DNA from: Beaufortia kweichowensis | Lineage: Eukaryota; Chordata; Actinopteri; Cypriniformes; Gastromyzontidae | Reading direction: 5' to 3' | DNA: 64,000 bases | Assembly: GCA_019155185.1 (NCBI GenBank) | Contig: CM032811.1 | Location: 12,482,075-12,546,074 of the forward strand | Shown here: positions 51,601 through 63,600 of the stretch, in pieces | Numbering within the stretch: position 1 is the first letter of the stretch | How the letters are laid out: every line of letters starts with the position of its first letter | The notes under the pieces: model-generated | Seen by the model: the letters and a program-made list of their open reading frames with translations, nothing else | Database searches by the model: none | What the model was told of the DNA's origin: nothing | Made by a program: the position numbers and the translations under genes

Positions 51601-54600
51601 TTGTTTATTTACCCTTATGTCATTCAAAACCTGTATGTGACTCTTTCTTCTGTGTAAGACAAAAGAAGATATTTTGAGAAATGTCTTAGTGGTTTTGTGT
51701 TCATATAATGGAAGTCAATGGGGCTCAATGTTGTTTGGTTACCAACATTCTTTAAAATATCTTCTTTTGTGTTCTGCAGAAAGAAAGAAATGACATGATA
51801 AAGGTGTTAAGAAATGTGACCCTGTCTGTGAAAACTCAAAATCATATGATTTCAATCTTTGACATGTTATTACTCAGCCAATATTAAAGATATCAAGGTT
51901 ATGTTTTCACAGAATGAACTTTACATCATGTAGGATGATTTTATGTAAAAAAACAGTAAATCACAAAAAATGGGTTTTTACAGGCAGGGTCACAAATGAT
52001 GAAAAATATTACATTTTTAGGTGAACTTTGCATATCAGATTACCCTGTGGCATTGAAACTTGTATCTGGTGAAACAATAAAGCTGTAATTTTTACTGTGA
52101 TCATTTCACCTAGACATCGATGAGTGTGTGTCCGAGACGTCGGGATGTACCCAGTACTGTGTGAACTCTCTGGGCTCTTTTGAGTGTTTCTGTCAGGTGG
52201 GCTACAGACTGGATTATGACCAGAGATCCTGCTTACGTGAGTACAAGAACCAGGCCACAAACCTTTAATGCTGATCTCACAGACAGGAAGTGATCCAGAG
52301 ATTCTCAGACATTCACTACATGTCTTTGTATGTCTACAGCTCTCTATAGAAGTGTTTTGGAGGAGGAAGACGTGGTGGGTGATGACGATTCAGAGCAGGA
52401 GGTGCTGCGTTTGCCGGACCTGCTGTTCCGTCAGCCCCCTCAGCTTCTTCATTACACCGCCGCTTTAAGAGGACCGTATGATGACGACACACACGACTTC
52501 CCCTTAACACACACACAAAGTCGAGAACAGAGGGAGGAACTGAACGCTATCAGCAAGATCAGTGAGAGAAACATATACACACATATGCAAATGTACACAC
52601 ACATTACAAACCCAGTGACCTCTGACCTGAGGATTACACATATAGCGAAAACGTCTCGTCTCATTTATGATCATCGATTCTTGTTGTGTGTGTATTAGTG
52701 TGTGAGGATGGTTCATTCGGTGAAGATTGCAGTTTCACCTGTGATGACTGCGCTAATGGAGGTGTGTGTGCGGTGGATAACGATCACTGTGTGTGTGCGG
52801 CCGGCTGGACTGGGATCATCTGCAACGAGAGTGAGTCTCTTTATCTGATGTCATAAGCTGAAATACTGCAGATTCATTGTTGAGGGTTTCCCATACAAAT
52901 CATTTAATATTTAATATATACAATTATTTCTGTTAAGTGTGAATGAATGAGATTAAATGGAAACTTCAAGTCTCTTACGTCTCAGATATTTCTCATGAGA
53001 AAAATAGCCAGAAATCTCACAAATGTCTCTATTAGAGTTTTGGAAGAGATTTCAACGATGTCACTCAGATTTGCCAAGTCAAATTATTGATTATGAATCA
53101 AACTTTATTTAAATATTACAGCTTCATATGTATTTTTACAATTTGACTCATTTTTATTTATCGTAAACAATTCAGCGTCTAATGAGATACAGGTGGCTCT
53201 TTTTCTCTCTTCATATGTTCTTTCTTTCATCTGTCTGATGTCCTAATGAATTCTGCTGCTGTAATTAGCCCTACCTACAGAAATCCCATCATGCCTCTGG
53301 GGGAGAGATCCATGACTCTAATTAAAGCTCTCCAGTAAATGATGGCATAAATGGACACATTGGAAAGCTACAGCCATCATCGTGAATCCACATGAGTAAC
53401 AGAAGCCCTATTTTATCCAGCAGAGCATACAGTTCACTGCAGGCTTAATACCTCCTCTGAGAACCATGAAAGTGTATTTGTGCCGTATATATGCATTGAC
53501 TTTCTTTATGTCTCTGTCTTTTAGCATGCGCTGAGGGGACATACGGCGTGGAATGCAACAGTCTGTGTGTGTGTAAAAACGGGGGCCACTGTGATCCAGT
53601 GACAGGGGAGTGTGTGTGTCCTCCAGGGGTCAGCGGTCTGCACTGTGAAAACGGTAGAGCACATACGCGTTTGTCCTCATTTCCCTCCTTGATAACAGTA
53701 AAGCCCTTTCTTTCATTGTGTAGCTTTTATCCAATGTTAAATTTATGAACAATCACTTTGTTTGTTTGTAAATTTATTTGGATAAAAGCATCTTCTAAAT
53801 GAATTAATGTCGACGTAAATTCAGAATCCAGTTTCTCTAGAGGTCTTATGGTCTTTTTCATCAAATCATTCATCCTTATCTCCTCCTTTTCTTTTTTTCT
53901 GTCTTCTATAATTTTATTCCCCTCTCTCAGATTAGCTAGTTTTTTTAAGATTATTTTACCTTGAATAGAATGTGGCATGTGAAACTCCAGCAGATTATTG
54001 AAGAACTCAACTCAAGTGGTTTGCGTCACCAGGTTGTCCTCAGGGTTTCTATGGGAAGTTCTGTCGGAGGAGATGTAACTGCCCTAATAATGGACGCTGT
54101 CACCGTCTGTATGGGGGGTGTCTGTGTGCACCTGGCCTTTATGGCAAATTTTGCCACCTTCGTAAGTGTACACAATCCTATTAAACTTTCAATTTGACAA
54201 TCTGATACGAAAACAGCTTTCAACACCTACTTAGACTGCTTTTTGGACGTCATAGATAAGCAAATATTGTTTTACTTAAATTGTGTAGTCGGTATGTGTA
54301 GTAAAATGGTGTTTCTCTACATCAGCCTGTCCGAAGTGGACCCACGGTGCCGGATGCTCTGAGGAATGCGAATGCCTTCAGGAAAACTCTTTCTCTTGTG
54401 ATCCCCAAAAGGGCACCTGTACTTGTAAACCTGGTTACTATGGAAACCGCTGCCAGACAGGTAAACCACCTGTCATCCACTCTTGTCTTTTTTGAAACTG
54501 TTTTGTCAGATAGCTATTTGGGTTAATCTCATGCATCATGTACAGAATGTGAAGAGGGTTTCTACAGTGATGGTTGCCGGGAGAGATGTAACTGCTCTGT

Positions 54601-57600
54601 TGGGGAGTCATGTGACCCTAAAAGTGGAGAGTGTCAGAAGAGATGCCTTGCTGGATACCATGGAGAAAAATGTCTGCTGGGTAAGGATCACAATTTTACA
54701 CATATTCATAGAATACTTGACTGCTTATAACATATTGCACAGCATATACTGTACATACTATTTTATGATGTCTGCGGAACACAAAAGAAGATATTTTAAA
54801 GAATATACAAATATACTTTTGTGTTCCACAAAAGAAAGAAAGTTACACAGGTTTAGAATATATATAAGAATAAATAAATGATGGAAGAGTGTTTAAAAGT
54901 GGACACAAAAAGAGCTTTGCATCGCCCTCTAGTGGCTGTCAGTTGTCAGTACAGCTCATTACTCTGATGAAATCAACTGTGACAATCAAACATCAAACAC
55001 AGTTTCCATTTTAACAAACCAAGAAGCAAATACACCTAAATTTACACAGATGAAATGACAGCTTTGACAGCTGTGAGTGGCAGTAATTTCATTACCCAGA
55101 ATGCCTTGTGTCAGTCAGTTTATCACAGTAACTTTCTATTGCTGAGTATAAATGTTTTGCGGCTAGAGTTACAATAAATTTTTCCGATTCATTATGAAAT
55201 AATATACGCTTATAAATGGGGTTTCCTTCTGTTCAGGGAGAAATGAATAACTTTGGAAACAAGCAGGAGTTTTGTCATGTTTTAATAACATTTTTCAAGT
55301 GTCTGTTTTAGTTATGAGTCTTAATGGCTTAAACAGATGTAAGTTTAGTCTTAGTGTTAAGACAGGCTCTTATATACGATCCTCAGAGGGAATTAAAATG
55401 AGTTTTAGGACTACAGTAGCTTTCTTTGCATTGGGAACAAAAAAATGGATTCAGACACAACCAACAAATGAATGAATGTTTTAGTTTCCTTATCAAATAC
55501 TTTGTTTTCTACCATTTGTTTCTGTCTTTCACTTTCACTTTTATTCTTGCTGTCTTTTTCAGCTGGTAGGGTATAAACTTAAAAATGCTTAAATAACAGC
55601 ATATTTAAAACACAATAAATGTCTCCTACTAAGTGAATGTCCGTCATCCAGAGCCCATGGTGTGCCGCTTTGTGATTTCAGAAGATAATTGATATAAAAC
55701 AGCAGCGTGCTACAGTCTGACATGTTGTACTTATACAACAAAAACTTTTAATTCCACTATAAATATTACATTCAGAATTTATATGAGCTTTTATGAGATA
55801 TTAAATTCAGCTTTTAGTAATTTTTGTAAAACTGTGTCTAATTTAATGATTGGGCTGTCAACATTGCTAACTGTGGGAAAAATGTTCACTCAAGAATATA
55901 ATTTCTGTCATAGGTCTGTCTAATTTATTGCCTCATTTAATGATTTTTCTATCTGTATTTTTGTCTGTTGTCTGCCTGTCTGTCAATCTGTTTGTCTGTC
56001 TCTCTATCTCGTGTGTATTTTTAGTTTGTGACATCAATTTACATTATTAATAACCGTACACTATGTAGTTTGTGAGGTTTTTGGGGTGCAGGATGTGATA
56101 ATGTGTGCCAGTGTGGCAGTAATGCAGTACCCTGTGACGTCAGCAGTGGGCGCTGTGTGTGTGTGTGTCACTGGACAACAGTGTCATATGAGTGAGACAT
56201 CATTATCTGTCCTCTTACTCTCTGTTCTGTTTTCATTTTCTTTCTCTCTTATTGTTTCTGTTACTTTTTGTATTTTTACGTATTTTTATTATGAGTCATG
56301 TAAGGCACAACACATACATTTCAAGTACCAAGCTTTAAAATTTGATAAATTATGCCACCTTGTGGCAATTTAGTCAAACTGCAGATGGAGTTGGTATAGC
56401 TTTGTACAGTATATCACATCCACACCTTCAGTTATAGGGATAGTTCACCCAAAAATGAAAATGATTTGATCATTTATTCACCCTCTTGTCATTTCAAGCC
56501 TGTATGACTTTCTTTCTTCTGCAGAACACAAAAGAAGATATTTTGACAAACGTTGATAACCAAATAACATTGACCTTTATGACGTCCATTATACAGACAG
56601 AAAAACAGAGACATTTCTCAAAAAAAATGATTTTGTGTTCATATACAGGCCTCACAACTAAATTTCCCATAATGCTTCGTTACAGAATGTCCCGTTGGCC
56701 GGTATGGAGCAGATTGTAAGCGTTTGTGTGAGTGTGAAAACGGAGCCAAATGTGACCATGTCAGCGGAGTCTGTACCTGTTCACCCGGCTGGGTGGGAAC
56801 TAAGTGTGAAAAGAGTGAGTTGATACACACATGTACATTCACAGACACCTATACATACACATAACCACAGATACACACTTTTAATAGCGTCACATTCATC
56901 TCATGCTTAAGCTTATCAGTAATCTCTAAGATAAAAGAAAATATTTCTTTAGATGCATAAGAAGTATTTCATACCCCTAATGCACCGGGGCCTCTTCTTC
57001 ACCAGAGAAACAGGAAGTCTCAATCAGTTTGGAAAGGCAACCACCCATCATACAATCTGAAGTGTGTATCTGTGTGTAAAATGGAATGTTTGAGATTGAA
57101 ACACTCACTCATCACGGAGTCCGGCAAGACAAAAACTGTTTGTTTTGTGTGTCTGTACAGACATCAATGCACTTACACAGGAAACTAAAAGCTGCTGTCC
57201 TCCGTGACCTACAGCTAGATAATCACATCTGCATGTTAGTGGTCAGTCTACAAATCTACAGCCACTAACATTTCACAAACACACACACACACACACACCC
57301 TGCTGGATCCATGACAGCGTGCTCTCCTTAATGAGACAGCCACATCCAGCTGAAGCAGTTTATGAGGAAACCACAATGCACAGACATACACACGGAGTGC
57401 CAAACATAGACGCTGAGTCCTATCAACATGCACATATAGAGACAGACACGCTTAACCGTACCTTAACACACTTATGCATTTTGCGGTAGACAAAAACAGC
57501 ATATCGGTCTGATTATAGACAGAGAGCAAAAGAAACAGATGGATTTTAATCACTGGTTTATTGTTATTTGTTGCGCTTGGTTTTACTTTTCTAGGTTTAC

Positions 57601-60600
57601 ATTTTTAATTGACAGTGAAATATTTTTTTGTATATTCTGTTGGTAAAGTCTTTCACACATTCATCAAAACAGATCTGGTGTCCACGAGGGACCAGAAAGC
57701 TATCATTCATAGCATAATCACAGGATCTGAATCTCGCACGGCAGGGGGAAAAGACTAAAAACTTTCCAAAATCAACAGAAAATGAAGATGTGGATGAAGC
57801 AGAACCTGGTCTTAAGGGGCCCGTGTTTCGGGTCAATGTGTATTCATGCAAAAAAAGCAGATTGTTTTGGTTTACAGTGGCCATTTACATTCATAGATTT
57901 CATCTTTAATAAATCAGCCCGTGACTTCAGAGATCAGGTCTCCGTCGGCCTGTGATTCCATCCCTGTGTGTTGGGACGTTTTCAACTCGGTAGTTCGTCT
58001 GGATGTTGCCAACAGTTCCATTCATGTTCCGTAGTCTCTCATGTCTTTCCTGCTTCTTATCCATATAAACCTGCTGAATAATACAGACACGCACGCACGT
58101 GGCTCTGCGGGACCTCGGCGAGCTCCCGAGCTATCATCATCTCCATCTCTGAGGGCCTCAGCCGTGAAACACATTTTACCGGCTGCTCTCCATTCACCAT
58201 CATCCGCTGCCGGTACATGCTCACGCACACGCGCTGTACAAGATCTTATCAGGCTGACGGAATATAAGACAGATCTGTTGCGATCGAGCACGTCTGCGTG
58301 CCATATGCGCCGTGACTGTATGGATGTCTGTGTACGGTTGCGTTCATACAGACAGACTCCAGTTTCATGTGCTCGTGTTAATAAAAGCCAGTAGCATGTT
58401 CTGTACGCTCAGTGGGTTCATGTTGAAAGTGTGACAATAAAAATGGCAATATTCATAAATGAAATCAAACGGCACTAAATTTGAACGGTTACCGTTCCAG
58501 AATTCACTTTAATATTTCATTGTTGAATTCTAATCTAATCATGACAAACTCTACATTGATGGAAAGATGCAAGACTCAAGAATAAATATGTGACAGATTT
58601 TAAACTAAAAAAAGTTTATATTCGGATAATACATTTTTTTTATGTGTATGCTCAATATGTGCAGTGACGGTTATCAGGGTCATATCAGATTATAAAATAA
58701 TTCAATCATGCATTAATTCAAAAGCTCTGAACCAAACTTCTAAGCTTAAGGCTTGTAACGATTCCTTTAATAAAAAATATTAATTTAAAGTATTTTTCTG
58801 TACCTGAGCACTACAAGTTCTCTAGTTTCTGAAAAATCTGTCTGTCTGTGTTCCTCAAACACACTTTGATGTGGTGAGGATGTGCCACACATGTGGAGAA
58901 TGAGATCACGCAATTAATGCTGATGAGAGCAATTCAGACGCAGCATTCAAGAGGTAATGAGACATGAAAAACAGATAGAGAGATAGAGACAGAGAGAGTA
59001 TCAGACGCAGTCATTAACAAAAAAGGAAATTAAACATCTATAAGGTTTCCAGGAGGATGATTAAATGCTGTTGGCTGTATTTTATGCCTTAAGGGAGATC
59101 TACTGTATAGCATGACTTTTCAATAATGTACCGCTCATTACAACACACACACACACATACACTGCTGACTCAAATCTCGTCTCCTCCGTAGGATGTCCTG
59201 TTGGGTTTTACGGGCAGGACTGCGCGCAGATGTGCCAGTGCGGGAATGATGCCCAGTGTCACCACATCACAGGCGCCTGCCGCTGCACCCCCGGCTGGGC
59301 ACCGCCGCAATGCATCCTGGGTAAGCCGCCCACATCATTAAAACAGGGTGTGATGGAGGCTCATCTCCGGCTGAACGCCGCATCCTCAAACCAAAATAAC
59401 TCCATCTCTGAAACGAGCTCAAACAAACACAGGCCTTGCAGGACAGGTTTTTTTTGCAAGGGTATGGGAAGAATCCCCCCGGCGGTCTGTTTCTGGGGTG
59501 CAGAAAGTATAAATACAACCCTGTTTTTAATTGCCATCTGCGTGAATTTGTGTTTACTGTGTATGGATGCTTTTAAGGGGAGTTTCGTGTGTGTGTGCGA
59601 ATCTGTGTGTATTTTATAGGGGAAAGATGCTTTTTAAAGAGAGTTCTGTGGCACGTCGGTTTAGTACCATCCGACTTCTCATGCAATCTCTCGTCAGTAG
59701 TTTAATAGATCACGGGCCCAATAAAGATCTATCTCTCTCGCTTCACTCTCTCTCTTTTTAATGAAGTGAGGTTTGTGTTAAAGATCAGCCTCTGTGAAGT
59801 CTTATTTTTACGTTCGGTTTTCCCATGACATCTCGAATGTGATGAAATCTCTCTCTCTCTCTCTCTGGAGTTGACTGATGTTGTTAGTTATTTGTGTGGG
59901 CCCTGGCATAACACAACATAATCTTTTTTTCTAAGCTCAAGAATCATTGCTGATGTCTGGTTTGAATTCATACACGTCTGATGAGAAAAGTAAAGATCTA
60001 GAATATAAAACGGATATAAAAAGGTTATCTTTAATGATTTTTTGTTAAGTTTAAATGTTTTATTGTGTTGTAGCTTGTCCAGCAGGTACATTTGGTCAGA
60101 ACTGCAGTCGGTCATGTGACTGCCACAATGGAGGGTCATGTGATCCAGTCAGCGGCCAGTGCAGATGCACAACTGGATGGACTGGAACCAACTGCCAACA
60201 GAGTAAGTTGTTAAATTGTGATGTCATAGAGATTTTATGTCTTGGATATGCCTGATATGTTTATATAACACGTAAATTTGTTTGATAATGTCCAGCGGGT
60301 TTCTATGGAGATGGCTGTATATGTGCAGACCCAAATACTTATCATATTATAATATGATATAATTAATATATGTGGAATATTAAAAATGATATATTTAAAA
60401 TCATATACATCTATTTGTAAATACACTGTTCTGTCTCGGTCTATCTCTGTCTCTGTGACACACAAACAATTACCCAGACTACAGGGTGCTTTATTTGGCT
60501 GTAGTTAGTAAGATGTAAGTGATTATGGTGATTTATAGTGAGGAGTTTGTAAGCACTGATAGCCACGATTCACATGTCACCACACAAATTACTGTGTTTT

Positions 60601-63600
60601 GTCTCCATTACACACTGGAATGTTCACATGGGTTATTGCTGGCCGTTCACTTTCTCTCTCTCTCTGTGTTTTAACCCATCTGTTTTCTTTCTCTGTATCT
60701 GTGTGTTGTGTACAGCCTGTGCACCTGGCTGGTACGGTAGGAACTGTGAGCAAAGATGCATCTGTCCGGTGGGCGTGGCCTGTGATCATGTGACTGGCAG
60801 ATGTGGCTGCTCAGCAGGGTACACGGGGAACAGCTGTGAGACGAGTAAGAACTCTCTCTTAATTGATTTCAGTAGAGTTTAATGCTAACTGAGAATTTTA
60901 CCCTAAAATGGTAGCTCACTAGGTTTTATAACATTTTCAAAGCATCTGTGTTTCAACCATCTATCCCATTATACATCCATTTATCCAACCATCTCAATTA
61001 ATGTGAAGGGTACAATGACTACCATCCGTTATCAATTTACAATCAACATTTAATGGCATTCATCACGCTGGAATATGCTGCAAAAGATCTGCAAAACAGC
61101 CACACACACTTTAACTTTTCCTTTTATTACACAATCCCCACATGTTTCTCGATTTTTCACATTACACACACACACACACACTCCCCAGCCCTCTTTCAAC
61201 ACCCCCCACCCCTCTCGCTCTCATTCTCTGTGGATGTGAGACATCTGATAAAGGTTAACGCTGAGCTGCCAACTCAAACAGCAGGCTTTGTTTTTGTCTG
61301 TGTGAGGATAAGACTGAAACACACACACACAATGCAGTAGACATGGCTAACGACAACAGTCTAAGTACTTTCTTTAGTCTGGAGTCTGAGCTTATCTCTT
61401 ACACATGCCACTGGAGTTGAGGAACACACACAAACACACACAAAGACACAATGGTGATCATACCAAGATAATATAATAATATTTACAATTTTAAATTGTG
61501 CAAATAAATGCTAAAGCTTAAACCTAATATTCACACAATAACTTAATTTATATGGCTTTTGAATAGTGTGAAGCACTTTTTTTTAGGTGTTTCACTGAAA
61601 GACTTCTTACAATTCCAGACACAATGAAATCTGTTTTCTGTCAGTTGCTTCAGACATTTGTGAAAGTGTATAAGCATAGGCATGTTTAAAGGGCGATAAT
61701 TTAAGCATCCAGCCCTCCCCATCATATCATATGCACTTCCTGTCTGAGACCTGTGGTGTGTATTAACATGTCTGGACATCTAGACTTTTCTATGGAAACT
61801 CACACATTCTTAAAAATGAGCATTTTGTCAGTTACTGAAAGCATCACTGTCGTAGTTTGTCCTCAGGGCAGATTTGGGGTGAACTGTTCTCAAGAGTGCA
61901 CGTGTTCTGGGGATCTGCAGAGCTGTCACCACATCACTGGGAAATGCACCTGTTTACCTGGTTACTATGGCAACCGCTGTCAACTCAGTAAGGCCATTTC
62001 CATAGTACCCTCAAACTAGCAGTTTATTGTACTGTCTGAGCCAATAATGAATGAGCTGCTTTGGCTTACGTGAGTTCGATCAATTCAACTTAATGCTCAA
62101 CTAAACTGTGATCACGCCATGTTAGAATTACCATAATTGCGAGATTCCAACTTGTAAAAAGTGCACGCATGCTCCTCGAACTCATAATACAACTTGTAAA
62201 CTCAGATTTTTCTGACTTATTTTTCCTGACTTCCACAGGATGTCGAGAGGGCACCTATGGGCCCTACTGTAAAAAAAGATGCAGATGTGCCAATGGAGGC
62301 CGATGTGACTTCAGGACGGGCTCTTGCCTCTGCCAGCCAGGATACTTAGGACCCACCTGTAGTACCAGTATGAACTTGATATTAAATCAATCAACCAATC
62401 AGGTTAGCTGTTTTTGCACCCTTGCTGTGTTTGACTTTTTCATCACTGTGTCTCAGGTTGTCCTGCAGGACGGTACGGGAGCGATTGTGCTCAGGTGTGT
62501 TCATGTGTCGAAGCAGAACAGTGCCACCCAGTGACTGGGAGGTGTAACTGCACCCCTGTTAAAACCGGACAGTCCTGCAAACAAGGTAGGTCTTATTTCT
62601 TTCTTTTTATTTACTCAACTTTTCCAGTCTTTAGTCTTTCTGAAGTTGTAACTATAACAGTTCTGATGACATCATAAGCAAAACAACGCCCGATAATACC
62701 GTTTGCTTTCTTCTCAATCCTCTCCCAGAGCTTATTTACAATATTAAGTTAACAAATCGTAGTTTCCTGTGTGAGGGAATTTGATCGCAGTGCCCATTTT
62801 CCCCAAGAACAGAAGCGAGAGATCAGATTGCTAATCTTCGCGTTCCATCACTCATCAGTGGGAATGGAACGGGACTTTCCAGGAGGGATTTTCTTTGCAA
62901 CGCTAGGTCGGAGTGGCTCACATTCGCCGACGGACGTGCCGCTGCTTTCGTCCCCCATGTTTAATGTTTACAGATGACTATAAGTGGCAGGTTCTCTGTG
63001 TTCCGTGTCGGCAAAGCTGGCGAGGAAACAAATAAATAAGCAAGCAAATCAAAGCCATTGGCTTATTGTTTTCCCAATCTAAATTACCCCGAGAAACATG
63101 ATTGCTCTTTTACTGCGTTGCCAAATCAGAGCCGCTTTGCCATCGTGCTAATGATCTCGAGCTTAAGCAAACTTGTGTGTGGCTTGTGTGTGTTTTTGCG
63201 TGTGTGTGTGTGTGATGGAGCACATATGGAGCTGGCCCTTTAAATGCAATTTGAAGGATGAGAGGAGCTGCGCTAATTGTAGTAATTGAGAAATGCAGAG
63301 TTTATTTTAAAATAAGGCCATCTGTGCTGTGTTGATACTGGAAGAGTCAGTCTGGGGCAGAACTTTGTTAAGAGATAAAATGATGATACATTTTAAGTGT
63401 TTGATGGATAATAATAGACTCACAATGCTTTGGAAAAACAACAGCAGCTTTAGTGTATTAGTGTTTTGTACACATGTTGTTTTATGTATTAGCTATACAC
63501 AAGCTGTGGCTCAGGATAACAATAAATAAATTAATAGACCAACAGAATAAGGCTGTTTTCTGGGCACAGAGTTAGTATAGTTTCAGGCTAAAATGAGATA

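Noticed and set aside
55900..56050. Additional megf6 exon in the ctgtctgtctg tract
   Set aside because: Simple-sequence pyrimidine run with no cysteine pattern.
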